A DNA stretch of 59,140 bases from Puniceicoccaceae bacterium (GTDB lineage Bacteria; Verrucomicrobiota; Verrucomicrobiia; Opitutales; Coraliomargaritaceae): the NCBI GenBank assembly GCA_002729725.1, contig PBYS01000008.1, positions 1 through 59,140 of the forward strand, in the 5' to 3' direction. The notes below the pieces were generated by a model. The model worked only from the letters and a program-made list of their open reading frames with translations, searched no databases and was not told the origin of the DNA. Positions 25,951-34,758 of the stretch are shown one piece after another (the first letter of the stretch is position 1; each line of letters begins with the position of its first letter). The position numbers and the translations under genes are program-made.

Positions 25951-27300
25951 CTATCCACGCGGTAAAGTAAACGACATACGCGTCCCCTCCCCCTGCTTAC
26001 TTTCAGCTAGCACGCTGCCGCCATGTAATTGCACGATATGCTTCACAATACTCAAGCCGAGGCCGGTGCCTCCAGTTTCACGTGAACGCCCCTTATCGAC
26101 ACGATAGAAGCGCTCAAAGAGATGCGGTAAGTCCTTAGCAGGTATGCCTGGTCCATCATCCACAACAGCGCAGCGCACATGCCCCGAATCAGAATCGAGC
26201 GTGGCCTCCAGCTGTATGCGCTTAAACGCAGGCGCATAACGAAATACGTTTTCAATAAAATTATCCAAGACCTGGTGAATTCGATAGCGATCAAAGGGCA
26301 AGGTATCGATCCCCTCCTCTACGCTGACCACGATCGCCTGAGTCTCCGAATTCATGCGGGCACGGTAATTCTCCGCCACTTCATCTAGCAATGGACGCAA
26401 GGGCTGATCCACTGGCTCGATCTGATCAGGGCGTGATTCCAAACGAGAGATCGTTAACAAATCCTCCACCAACACATGCAGACGCTCTGCATTGTTTAGA
26501 ATCTTAGAAGTAAAGCGCAGACGCGCCTTGGGATTGATGGTTGCTTCATCATCAATCAAGGTCTCCGCAAAGCCCTTAATAATCGTCAAAGGCGTGCGCA
26601 ACTCATGGGAGACATTCGCCACAAACTCCCGCCGCATAACTTCTAAAGCCTTCAATTGGGTGATATCATGCAGCACTAACAACGTCGACTGCGAGTCCGC
26701 AGGCTCCAAGCCAGTCACCTTTGCGCACGAAGCTTCAAACCAAAGTGTTTCATTCCCCTGCTCAATCCGGATTTGCGTCGGCTCTGTGCGATCCACCTTA
26801 GCAGCCGCATCCAATAACTCCAGCAGGGTCAAGGAGCGAAAGACGCCTTCCAAGCGCAGGCCGTGAATCGATTGCCCGCCACGAAAAAGTTTCTCTGCGG
26901 AGCGATTAGCATATTCCACCACTCGATCCGCATCAAATACAATCACCACCTCCTGCACTGCCCCAAGCATCGCCTCAACTTGACTGGAGTAGCCGCTCTT
27001 CTGCGCGGAGGCGTGGTTGTGTGAATCAATCAAGCCATTCAAGGAATCGACGAGCCCCAAAGCCCCAATTCGCTCTAAAACATCCGACGAATCTTCTGGC
27101 AACATGCGACGACGAGAACGCACCGCGCCCTCCAACTCCCGCAATAAACGTCGCATCCGCAAGCCCCGAACAAATAACACCAGCGACAAAACTGACAATA
27201 CGAAAGTAATAATCCAGAGCATGATAAAGAAGTAGATATAGAATTTGGGCCTCGATGAAGCGTCATTGATTGACGAAATTACTACGCCTCCAACAGACAA
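25951..27300 (-). CDS. phoR: Sensor histidine kinase, PhoR-like
   Basis: 449 aa. One transmembrane segment lies near residues 20-45 (FFIMLWIITFVLSVLSLVLFV). A PAS domain covers about 100-215. The HisKA dimerisation box FVANVSHELRTPLTIIKGF holds the phosphorylated His near residue 232. The ATPase domain has an N box (QVLDNFIENVFRYAP), DDGPGIP, RFYRVDKGRSRETGGTGLGLSIVKHIV. This order matches the PhoR class that senses phosphate limitation with the Pst system, although no pst genes are in this window. The response regulator gene lies 71 bp upstream in the same direction. Stimulus not provable here. Confidence 0.88.
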   Translation of the reverse strand: MSVGGVVISSINDASSRPKFYIYFFIMLWIITFVLSVLSLVLFVRGLRMRRLLRELEGAVRSRRRMLPEDSSDVLERIGALGLVDSLNGLIDSHNHASAQKSGYSSQVEAMLGAVQEVVIVFDADRVVEYANRSAEKLFRGGQSIHGLRLEGVFRSLTLLELLDAAAKVDRTEPTQIRIEQGNETLWFEASCAKVTGLEPADSQSTLLVLHDITQLKALEVMRREFVANVSHELRTPLTIIKGFAETLIDDEATINPKARLRFTSKILNNAERLHVLVEDLLTISRLESRPDQIEPVDQPLRPLLDEVAENYRARMNSETQAIVVSVEEGIDTLPFDRYRIHQVLDNFIENVFRYAPAFKRIQLEATLDSDSGHVRCAVVDDGPGIPAKDLPHLFERFYRVDKGRSRETGGTGLGLSIVKHIVQLHGGSVLAESKQGEGTRMSFTLPRG

Positions 27301-27371
27301 TCACAAGCAACTAAGCTCACGCCACACGCGAACAATAACGATAGGCAATCGAGAACGAGAGCCGACTCTCG

Positions 27372-28091
27372 CTAGACATCCACTGCACGATAACCAACGC
27401 CACGCACTGTCTCTATTAAGTGCGCGTAAGTACCCAGTTTCTCGCGCACACGACGCACGTGCGTGTCCACGGTCCGTGTCTCAATATCAGTGTCATAGTG
27501 CCATACATTGACTAATAAGTGCTCACGCGATTGCACACGCCCTTTGCGCTCCATCAACAACTTCAACAAGCGGAACTCAGTCGCAGTCAGCACCACGGGC
27601 ACCCCATCCACAGTCAATTCGTGTAAATCCTCATCGATCACGACCCCCGCAATCTCAATGCGCGACTGCGTCGGGGCATCAACCGGACTGCCTGAGCGGT
27701 TGAGCATATTACTAATGCGCAACAGCAACTCCTTGGCATTAAATGGCTTCGAAAGGTAATCGTCGGCTCCGGTTTCCAAGCCTTTGACACGGTCTTCTGC
27801 CTCGCCGCGGGCACTTAGAAAAATGATCGGAATGTCCTTCATAGAAGGGTCCGAACGCGCGATGCGGCACAGTTGCAAGCCGTTCAACTCGGGCATCATG
27901 ATGTCTAAAATCATCAAATCTGGCACGAAATCACGCACCTTGGCAACAAACACCAAAGGATCATTCAAAACCTCAACACGATAGCCCTCTTGCTCAAGTT
28001 TATACTCCAGCAACTCTGTGACGTCAGGCTCATCGTCTAAAACTAAAATTCGGTGCACTTTCGGGGCGCTCATAGGATTTGTGTGGCTCAA
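27372..28091 (-). CDS. phoB: OmpR/PhoB-family response regulator
   Basis: 239 aa. Receiver domain with acidic pair D19-D20, phosphoacceptor D63 in LMILDIMMPELNG, and the KPFNAKELLLRI lysine. The C-terminal winged helix has LTATEFRLLKLLMERKGRVQSREHLLVNVW and ETRTVDTHVRRVREKLG, the DNA-recognition part of the OmpR family. It precedes the phoR-like kinase and should be phosphorylated by it. The 180-bp space upstream holds a direct repeat TGTAAT-x4-TGTAAT (28155-28170, minus strand) that may be an autoregulatory site. Confidence 0.9.
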   Translation of the reverse strand: MSHTNPMSAPKVHRILVLDDEPDVTELLEYKLEQEGYRVEVLNDPLVFVAKVRDFVPDLMILDIMMPELNGLQLCRIARSDPSMKDIPIIFLSARGEAEDRVKGLETGADDYLSKPFNAKELLLRISNMLNRSGSPVDAPTQSRIEIAGVVIDEDLHELTVDGVPVVLTATEFRLLKLLMERKGRVQSREHLLVNVWHYDTDIETRTVDTHVRRVREKLGTYAHLIETVRGVGYRAVDV

Positions 28092-28154
28092 CAGCCAATG
28101 TGTTTATGCGGTTTCCAAGAGAGTCTCGGTTCTCTGTAACATCGATCAAGACCT

Positions 28155-28170
28155 ATTACATCTAATTACA
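28155..28170 (-). promoter_or_regulatory. Direct repeat upstream of phoB, candidate regulator site
   Basis: Two TGTAAT hexamers 10 bp apart on the minus strand, next to a TTGACC -35-like word (28171-28176) and a further TGTTACAG in the same leader. OmpR-family regulators bind direct repeats spaced about one helical turn. This is a candidate only. Confidence 0.3.
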
Positions 28171-28271
28171 GGTCAACGCTTAAAGCGATCCCAGCCCAAA
28201 CACGACTGGTTTTTCACAGCAATGAAACAACAGCGTTTCACAACTGTAACAAACGCAGTAAATCCCAAGGC

Positions 28272-30257
28272 TTATACTCGCCTCCCACTGCGCGCCTCCA
28301 GGTGCACCATCAAAATACTAACATCCGCCGGGTTCACTCCGCTGATACGACTCGCCTGCCCGAGTGTACGCGGCGCGATCTCAATCAACTTCTGCGCACT
28401 TTCACTGCGCAGGCCCTTGACCTCAGTAAAATCGAAGCCTTCTGGCAGCTTGATCTTATCAATATGCTTCAGCTTCTCGATCTGCTTCTGCTCACGCTCC
28501 AAATAGCCCTTAAACACCACTCGATAGTGCACCTCCTCGCGCACCTCCTTGGTCTCTTGCAAAAGCTCTTCCGGGAAGTCCTGCTGTGAGTGCGAGCGAC
28601 GCAAATGCAGAGCATAGGTCTCCCCTGCCCGACGCTCCACTTCCAGGCGCTGCGTCCACTCCGCAACCTTGGCCGCCTTTTCTTTCATACGAGCCAAACG
28701 CTGACGATCCACTAGTTGCAAACGATTCACCGAATCCAGCAAGCGCAGCTCCGCACTGGGATGATTAAATAATAAACGGTGCTCCGCTCTGCTTGAAAAC
28801 ATACGGTACGGCTCCTTAGTGCCCTTCGTCACTAAATCATCAATCAACACGCCGAGATAGGCCTCATGCCGCTGCAAGACCAACGGCTCCTGCCCGCGAA
28901 TCTTTTGAACTGCATTCACACCGGCAATTAAGCCCTGCCCTGCAGCTTCCTCGTAGCCCGAGGTGCCGTTAATTTGCCCCGCAAAGAACAAGTTTTCGAC
29001 CTTTTTAGACTCTAAGGAAGGATACAACTGTGTCGGCGGCGCGAAATCATACTCCACCGCATAAGCCGGGCGCAGCATGTGCACATTCTCGAGTCCATCA
29101 ATACTGCGCAGCATGTCCAACTGCACTTCAAAAGGTAAACTCGTCGAAAGGCCATTGATATACCACTCATTGGTATTACGTCCCTCCGGCTCCAGGAATA
29201 ACATGTGCCGTTCCTTGTCCGCGAAGCGCACAAACTTATCCTCAATACTTGGACAATAACGTGGTCCCGTTCCTTCAATTTGCCCCGAATACATCGGCGA
29301 CATGTGCAAATTATCCGTCACCACCTGACGCGTGGCCGGCCCCGTATAGGTCATCCAACACGAAACCTGGTCCGCTCCTGGCAACCAACCTAGCTTTTGC
29401 TGCCCCGCATGTTCCACGTGGAACAGAGGATGCACGGCATTTCCACCCGTAGAACAAGATTGTTCCACGTGGAACGTTCCGTTTTTGGCACCTTCGGTTC
29501 CACGCTGCGATTGTTCCACGTGGAACACATTGTCGATTCCACGGGTATCGTAGAACGCAAACAGCGTGGGATCGACGTCGCCTTTTTGCTCCTCGAGCTG
29601 ACTAAAATCTATACTACTGCCGAGAATACGTGCGGGCGTGCCTGTTTTAAGTCGCTCTAGCTCAATACCAGCCTCCAGAAAGGAGCCCGACAGCCCCTCC
29701 GCAGAGAAGTCGCCCATACGGCCGCCTTTATTGGTATTTTTGCCGACGTGCATCAGACCGCGCAAAAAGGTGCCTGTCGTCACGATCACGGTCTTAGCGT
29801 AAAAATCGACTTCGAGATTAGTGCGCACGCCGACGACTTTGTCGCCCTCGAAGATGAGCCCTTGCACCATTGCCTGAAAGAGATCTAGGTTGGACTGCAA
29901 TTCAATCACATGCTTCATGCGATATTGATAGGCTTTCTTATCGCACTGCGCACGTGGCGCCTGAACAGCGGGCCCCTTGGAGGCGTTGAGCAGTCGGAAT
30001 TGTATCGCAGTGGTGTCCGTATTGATCGCCATTTCGCCACCAAGCGCGTCAATTTCACGCACCATGTGCCCCTTGGCCTGACCGCCAATCGCGGGATTAC
30101 AGCTCATCTGAGCGATGGTATCCAAGTTACCAGTCAGCATCAGAGTGTCCGCACCCAAACGCGCCGAGGCGAGGGCGGCCTCACAGCCAGCGTGACCTGC
30201 ACCACATACAATCACATCATAGGGCTGATGCTTACCAAATTTTAATCCCGAACTCAT
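28272..30257 (-). CDS. mnmG: tRNA uridine-5-carboxymethylaminomethyl modification enzyme MnmG, with parS-bearing insert
   Basis: 661 aa from ATG 30257; the usual length is about 620-630. With MnmE it adds the cmnm5 group to wobble uridine 34. The FAD-binding Rossmann motif [19 protein letters not shown] is near the start; [17 protein letters not shown] and [16 protein letters not shown] are strongly conserved. Between FAFYDTR and VSCWMTYT a 50-60-residue insert carries three FHVE(Q/H) repeats at F245, F262 and F279, each encoded by a perfect or near-perfect parS palindrome. The start is chosen because ATG 30257 overlaps the mnmE stop by ATGA; an upstream ATG at 30269 is less likely. The mnmE-mnmG pair is often close to the replication origin. 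Confidence 0.95.
   Translation of the reverse strand: MSSGLKFGKHQPYDVIVCGAGHAGCEAALASARLGADTLMLTGNLDTIAQMSCNPAIGGQAKGHMVREIDALGGEMAINTDTTAIQFRLLNASKGPAVQAPRAQCDKKAYQYRMKHVIELQSNLDLFQAMVQGLIFEGDKVVGVRTNLEVDFYAKTVIVTTGTFLRGLMHVGKNTNKGGRMGDFSAEGLSGSFLEAGIELERLKTGTPARILGSSIDFSQLEEQKGDVDPTLFAFYDTRGIDNVFHVEQSQRGTEGAKNGTFHVEQSCSTGGNAVHPLFHVEHAGQQKLGWLPGADQVSCWMTYTGPATRQVVTDNLHMSPMYSGQIEGTGPRYCPSIEDKFVRFADKERHMLFLEPEGRNTNEWYINGLSTSLPFEVQLDMLRSIDGLENVHMLRPAYAVEYDFAPPTQLYPSLESKKVENLFFAGQINGTSGYEEAAGQGLIAGVNAVQKIRGQEPLVLQRHEAYLGVLIDDLVTKGTKEPYRMFSSRAEHRLLFNHPSAELRLLDSVNRLQLVDRQRLARMKEKAAKVAEWTQRLEVERRAGETYALHLRRSHSQQDFPEELLQETKEVREEVHYRVVFKGYLEREQKQIEKLKHIDKIKLPEGFDFTEVKGLRSESAQKLIEIAPRTLGQASRISGVNPADVSILMVHLEARSGRRV
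29410..29425. other. parS: parS site A (ParB-binding palindrome)
   Basis: TGTTCCACGTGGAACA, a perfect 16-bp palindrome that fits the general parS form TGTTxCACGTGxAACA. It lies within mnmG and encodes FHVEH on the minus strand. Confidence 0.85.
29461..29476. other. parS: parS site B (ParB-binding palindrome)
   Basis: TGTTCCACGTGGAACG, one end base off the perfect palindrome. It starts exactly 51 bp after site A and encodes FHVEQ. Confidence 0.8.
29512..29527. other. parS: parS site C (ParB-binding palindrome)
   Basis: TGTTCCACGTGGAACA, a perfect palindrome. It starts exactly 51 bp after site B and encodes FHVEQ. The equal spacing puts the three sites on nearly the same face of the helix. 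Confidence 0.85.
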
Positions 30258-31612
30258 TTCCCAATACAAAACTGTTTAAACAAACTGTCGAGCATACGCT
30301 CATTATCCACGCGCCCGACCACCTGACCGATGTATTCCACCGCATCACGCAGATCCGCAGCGATCAACTCCGAAAGTTCGCCATCGCGTAACTTCGTCGA
30401 CGCCAACTCCAAAGCGGTCAAGGCTTCGCCCAACGAGGCGGCATGACGCGCATTCACCACCACGCCATCGCCCTGCGGTTGGGTCAAACTGGCATCGATC
30501 GACTGCAACCACACCTCACGCAGCTCAGCGAGCCCCTTGCGCTCCAGCAGCGACGTGCGCACATGCTGCAGACCGGGCAAAAAGTCGTCACGCTCCGCGG
30601 CGCCGTCTAGGTCGGTCTTGTTTTCGATCACAATGGTATTGGCCGGCGTCAAGCGCTCCAGCAGCGATTCCGGTAGAGTAGGGCAGGGCGCGGTGGCATC
30701 CAGCACCAGTAAAAAGAAATCAGCGGTCTCAGCCTGCTCGATGGTATGATCGATGCCAAGCTGTTCAATTTTATCGCCGGCTTCGTGCAAACCAGCGGTA
30801 TCCAGGATTTCAATACGCCAAGGTCCGACCATCATAAAGGCGGAAATATAGTCGCGGGTGGTGCCGGGAATATCGCTCACAATCGAGCGATCGGCCCCCG
30901 TCAGCGCGTTGATCAAACTGCTTTTGCCGACATTGGGCTTCCCGATAATCAAAGTTTTAATGCCTTCGTGGAGTAGGGCGGAGTAGCGCTGGGTCTCGAT
31001 TAAATCACGAATTTCCACGATCAACTGACGCAACTCGGACGCGGGGCCCGCCTGATCTTCACCGGGCAGGTCTTCTTCCGGGAAGTCGATATAGGCCTCC
31101 AAATGCGCCATCACACTCAGCAAGCGCTCCGTCAACTCGCTCATTTTACGCCCCACAGAGCCGTGCAACTGACGCTGCGCCACCTCAAGACTGCGATCGG
31201 AACGTGCACGAATTAAATCCGAAACAGCTTCTGCCTGGCTCAGATCCATACGCCCATTCATAAAGGCGGTGCGGGTAAATTCACCCGGCTCCGCGGGCCG
31301 GCAACCGCGCGCCATCAGGTCGGTCAAAATCTTTTGAACGATCAAGGGATTCCCATGCGGGGCGATCTCTAGCATTGCTTCACCGGTAAAGGACTGCCCC
31401 TCAGCGAAAAAGGTAAAGACACATTCATCAATCTGCACTCCTTGCAGATCGGTGTAATTGGCAAAGTGCGCAAAGCGCTTCTTCAAAGGCTTGGAACGCT
31501 GCGTAATCGCAAGCGCGAGTTCCGCACACGCGGGACCACTCAAACGGATCAAGGCAATCGCAGATTCACCCGCAGGCGAGGAGAGGGCGACAATAGTATC
31601 ATTGACAGGCAT
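30254..31612 (-). CDS. mnmE: tRNA modification GTPase MnmE
   Basis: 452 aa from ATG 31612. It works with MnmG on wobble uridine 34. The N-terminal folate-binding domain begins [24 protein letters not shown]. The G domain, inserted in a helical domain, shows [14 protein letters not shown] (G1), [10 protein letters not shown] (G3) and ENKTDLD (G4). The protein ends with the catalytic CIGK motif. A longer frame to 31672 exists, but its extra 20 residues do not belong to the family and [10 protein letters not shown] is the normal beginning. The stop overlaps the mnmG start. Confidence 0.96.
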   Translation of the reverse strand: MPVNDTIVALSSPAGESAIALIRLSGPACAELALAITQRSKPLKKRFAHFANYTDLQGVQIDECVFTFFAEGQSFTGEAMLEIAPHGNPLIVQKILTDLMARGCRPAEPGEFTRTAFMNGRMDLSQAEAVSDLIRARSDRSLEVAQRQLHGSVGRKMSELTERLLSVMAHLEAYIDFPEEDLPGEDQAGPASELRQLIVEIRDLIETQRYSALLHEGIKTLIIGKPNVGKSSLINALTGADRSIVSDIPGTTRDYISAFMMVGPWRIEILDTAGLHEAGDKIEQLGIDHTIEQAETADFFLLVLDATAPCPTLPESLLERLTPANTIVIENKTDLDGAAERDDFLPGLQHVRTSLLERKGLAELREVWLQSIDASLTQPQGDGVVVNARHAASLGEALTALELASTKLRDGELSELIAADLRDAVEYIGQVVGRVDNERMLDSLFKQFCIGK

Positions 31613-31674
31613 AATACCCGCTAAATTCACTGAATCCGCCGCTGGGTCAAGAGTGAGTATGCGTCGACTCAATC

Positions 31675-31795
31675 GCAGGGGCGCGACTTGTTTTTAATGC
31701 CCTTGGGTGCACTCCCCCCGTCATGCTGCGTGCTGTGGCTCTGCGGGCGTCACTCCTTCGACAGGCTCAGAGACTCCATCAAGTGACGCCCCTAC
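31675..31795. repeat. Inverted pair of GTAG-type repeats, family A
   Basis: A degenerate left copy, GCAGGGGCGCGACTTG (31675-31690), faces a right copy on the other strand at 31744-31795 whose foot is GTAGGGGCGTCACTTG and whose stem AGTGACGCCC closes after an enlarged loop. The pair sits between mnmE and the PIG-L gene, both on the minus strand. It resembles the paired elements at 56393-56466. Confidence 0.6.
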
Positions 31796-31803
31796 AAAAT
31801 AAA

Positions 31804-32640
31804 TTACAGCAACTCTCTGACTGACTCCCGAAATCGGTCCAACTTAGCATCCACGAACTCTTTAACTGTCGGTGCGTCTTCTTCAATCAATGGTGTCAGA
31901 TCCATAGCAAACCACAGCTGATCAACGGTATCCACCGAGTGAGAATCATAAAAAGTCGCATTCGCGTGGCGACGTCCCAACACGGCTTGTCCATAATTCT
32001 TGCCACCTGCGATCTGAGATTCAAAACAGGCATTCAACTTTTTGGCCAATTCTGGATGAGCACTCACATCCAGCGCCACCTTATCTTCAGGCGACAACCA
32101 GTCCAAATCTCGCCACATTTCGCAGCCGAAGACCTTCTTAGGACGGGAGTAGGGCGGCACCCGCAACAGCGCCTCAAGCACCGCATAAAACACAGCCACA
32201 TGGCTGGCGTGTTTATCTGCCGGGTTGTGGGTATAAAGCACGTCGGGCTGCGTCATAAGCAAATAGCGCTCGAGCTCGTCCACCAAGTCCTCGCCCGTAA
32301 CGCCGTCTTTGATCTGCGCACTGGAAAAGCCCAGCTGCGCCATAAAACTATACTGGCCCAATTCCGCCGCGCGACGTTGCTCCTGCAGACGAATCGCCTT
32401 CATGTCATCATCCGTCTTATCCGCAAAAGCTCCAGAGCGGGCACTGCCCGCCCCATCGGTACAGGTGATTCCGCTAAACCACGCACTGTCCTGTTCGTAA
32501 CAGGTGGCAATCCCATGAAAAGCCATGAATTCGAGGTCGTCCTGATGCGCCCCAATCGCAAGGTGCGAAGTGCGCGCCTGCGCCTCAGGTGCACTGACAT
32601 TATCAGGAATATATAAATCTGCTAGCTCTGACATAGGCAC
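31804..32640 (-). CDS. PIG-L family deacetylase
   Basis: 278 aa. Zinc-dependent N-deacetylases of this family act on GlcNAc-type substrates (GlcNAc-PI, mycothiol or bacillithiol precursors, glycan parts). The metal motif AHQDDLE (H32, D34/D35) replaces the usual AHPDDE, and TCTDGAGSARSG and the second metal region THNPADKHASHVAV are in place. The substrate cannot be inferred from the neighbourhood. A second ATG three codons in is an equally possible start. It stands alone, divergent from the PRiA4/RapA operon. Confidence 0.85.
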   Translation of the reverse strand: MPMSELADLYIPDNVSAPEAQARTSHLAIGAHQDDLEFMAFHGIATCYEQDSAWFSGITCTDGAGSARSGAFADKTDDDMKAIRLQEQRRAAELGQYSFMAQLGFSSAQIKDGVTGEDLVDELERYLLMTQPDVLYTHNPADKHASHVAVFYAVLEALLRVPPYSRPKKVFGCEMWRDLDWLSPEDKVALDVSAHPELAKKLNACFESQIAGGKNYGQAVLGRRHANATFYDSHSVDTVDQLWFAMDLTPLIEEDAPTVKEFVDAKLDRFRESVRELL

Positions 32641-32702
32641 ACAATCTCAGCTACAATCTTTGACGCAGGCAATGAAAAGAAAAGTGTTAAGAAGGAATTA
32701 AT

Positions 32703-32780
32703 ATGACTATCTGGCGTATTCAGAATGTCGCTAGGTTAACGCTACACTCTGGCGATGCACATCGATGCGCTAACATTTGA
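32703..32780 (+). CDS. Possible 25-codon leader peptide
   Basis: A short open frame ATG 32703 to TGA 32780 is preceded by AAGAAGGAATTAAT, a better Shine-Dalgarno than most genes in this window have. It encodes MTIWRIQNVARLTLHSGDAH and a few more residues, without a run of one amino acid. It ends 59 bp before the PRiA4-type gene. It may be a leader peptide or chance. Confidence 0.25.
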   Translation: MTIWRIQNVARLTLHSGDAHRCANI

Positions 32781-32839
32781 GTCAGTGATTTCACTGAGAA
32801 CGCTTGTCAACCCGTGCACTGTTTGTTGGAAATCACAAC

Positions 32840-34708
32840 ATGCCATCTTCTAATCCTGACACTCGCTATCAGTTACGCATTCAACTAAACCACGTGAGTC
32901 CGCCAATATGGCGCGATGTGATCGTACCAGCAAACATCAGCTTGCCTTGGTTGCACGAGGTCATCCAAGAGGCGATGGGTTGGATGGATTGCCACCTGCA
33001 TCAATTCATGCATAAGGGTACTTTCTATGTAAGTGATACAGAAGAAGATTGGGGCGACGGTATCGATGAGGCCGACTTTGCCCTCGAGCAGCTTTTAACT
33101 AAAGTTGGTGACAAGCTGCGCTATGATTACGACTTCGGAGATGGCTGGGAGCACAACGTGAGCCTGAAAAAAATTCTTCCACCGGACGCGACCCAACTAC
33201 TTTGTTGCCTCAAGGGCGAGGGTGCGTGTCCGCCAGAAGATTGCGGTGGGCCATTCGGATATATGGAACTTTGCGACTTGCGCGAGTCCGCGCGCAAGGG
33301 CGGGCGGTTTTCTGCAGAAGACTTAGAGCGCTTGGAGTGGTTCGATCAAGAAGCCGGCGCAGGCTACGATCAATCGGATGTGAATGAGGTGAACGAAACC
33401 TTTGCTGATATACTCAATGATGTCGCCGATGCGGGCGGCCTCGCCGTCGGAGGGGCCCCCGTATATGATGGGGTCTTTAAGCCGCATGAAATCGACGAAG
33501 AGGAAGATTTCGACATTGAGGAGGATTTTGAAAATTTCCTAGCGGAGCTAACTGGCGAGCCGACTGCGCCAGAACCCGCATTCCCCACATGGGGACAGGC
33601 ACCAGAAGAAGAGGAAGCAGACTTTCCTGAGCCTTATTCGGAGCTTGAGCGGGATGGCTGTGCGGCCTTCAAAGCAGTCATGGAGAGCGCGGTCGAGTTA
33701 CGAAAGCTGGAGCCTTGGAAGCGTTTAAACGACTGCGATATTTTCGGCATTGAAGACCCGGAAACTGGGGGCATTCACATCGTATCTGTGCTGGGAGCCG
33801 GCAAAGATATCTTTTCGCTACACATGCACCGTGCACCTTACGCACTCGGATTCTGGCGCGAGGCCTTAGACGATCCCGCTGGAATGACTCCAGACGCTGT
33901 GTTGCATCGCTCATCGATGATCGAGCTGGAATTTTGCAATAAGGCGGACTTGGAAGAGCCTGACCTAGCGCTCTACGAACGAGTCGGCATGGACACGCCG
34001 CCGCGGGGACGTAAGCGCTGGGTGCGCTTCCGCACCTATCGCCCGCGAACATTTCCCTGGTTCCCTCAGCCAGAAGAGCTATTGCAACTGGATTTGGGCA
34101 TGCGACTGTGCCATCGCTACCTGAAGCTGATGGCGGAAGCGGCGAGCCCAGAAAGCTTTCTGATGGAGCCCGATGCCGACCAAGGCTTACCGTCCACGCT
34201 CAAAGTTTTTCGACTTTCGGATGCGGCGAAGCCAAGCGAAACTAACAAATGGACGCTTTCGGATGTAGGCATTGACTGGGATTCTTGCCAAGCTCCCAGC
34301 GAGCCTTATCAGCCCAGTGAGTTTGAACTCCATCAACTCGCCGAACTCCCTAAGCAGGCCGGAGTCTGGGAACTTGGGGCGATCTTTCTGCCCGCTCCCG
34401 CAATGACGGCTACGGGTCCCGTGATTCCAGTCATCGCAATTGCCTTGGACGTGCGAATGGAGCAACCGCCGCAACCCCACCTAAGCACAGACCTGGAGGC
34501 ATCTCCGAGCAAGGTGCTTTGGGATGCTCTTAAAATCAAGGCGCTCGAGGCACAAGCACTACCGAGTGAGATCCACGTATCAACCGACGTAGCCGAGTCG
34601 AGCTTGCAGGCATTTGCCAAGCTGTCGGGGGTCAAGGTGCAGCGCGTCGAGAGCTTGCCCTTGCTAGGCGGACTTTTTCAAACCATGGCACAGGGGATGG
34701 GGAGGTAA
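32840..34708 (+). CDS. PRiA4_ORF3-domain protein (pRiA4b ORF-3-like) with unknown C-terminal region
   Basis: 622 aa from ATG 32840, chosen over an upstream TTG at 32804 because a GGAAA lies just before it. Residues 8-185 are the plasmid pRiA4b ORF-3 domain: YQLRIQLNHVSPPIWRDVIVPANISLPWLHEVIQEAMGW-type residues, FDYGDxW-like YDFGDGWEH, and CCLKGEGACPPEDCGGPFGY. The function of this domain is unknown. An acidic linker follows (about 205-250), then a C-terminal half of some 350 residues with repeated alpha/beta pattern that I do not recognise. The rapA gene follows after 50 bp in the same direction, so the two probably work together. Confidence 0.75.
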   Translation: MPSSNPDTRYQLRIQLNHVSPPIWRDVIVPANISLPWLHEVIQEAMGWMDCHLHQFMHKGTFYVSDTEEDWGDGIDEADFALEQLLTKVGDKLRYDYDFGDGWEHNVSLKKILPPDATQLLCCLKGEGACPPEDCGGPFGYMELCDLRESARKGGRFSAEDLERLEWFDQEAGAGYDQSDVNEVNETFADILNDVADAGGLAVGGAPVYDGVFKPHEIDEEEDFDIEEDFENFLAELTGEPTAPEPAFPTWGQAPEEEEADFPEPYSELERDGCAAFKAVMESAVELRKLEPWKRLNDCDIFGIEDPETGGIHIVSVLGAGKDIFSLHMHRAPYALGFWREALDDPAGMTPDAVLHRSSMIELEFCNKADLEEPDLALYERVGMDTPPRGRKRWVRFRTYRPRTFPWFPQPEELLQLDLGMRLCHRYLKLMAEAASPESFLMEPDADQGLPSTLKVFRLSDAAKPSETNKWTLSDVGIDWDSCQAPSEPYQPSEFELHQLAELPKQAGVWELGAIFLPAPAMTATGPVIPVIAIALDVRMEQPPQPHLSTDLEASPSKVLWDALKIKALEAQALPSEIHVSTDVAESSLQAFAKLSGVKVQRVESLPLLGGLFQTMAQGMGR

Positions 34709-34758
34709 GAAGTAAACTTCGCTTTGACATTAAACAGTGCGACATTGAGCATCCCGCA

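Noticed and set aside
29401..29530. Regular repeats that resemble a short CRISPR array
   Set aside because: The 16-bp repeats are palindromic parS sites in frame with mnmG, the spacing segments are coding, and no cas gene is near.
30301..30312. TTATCCACG, close to a DnaA box, near mnmE-mnmG
   Set aside because: Single copy within the mnmE coding sequence, with no AT-rich region or other boxes; not evidence for oriC in the window.
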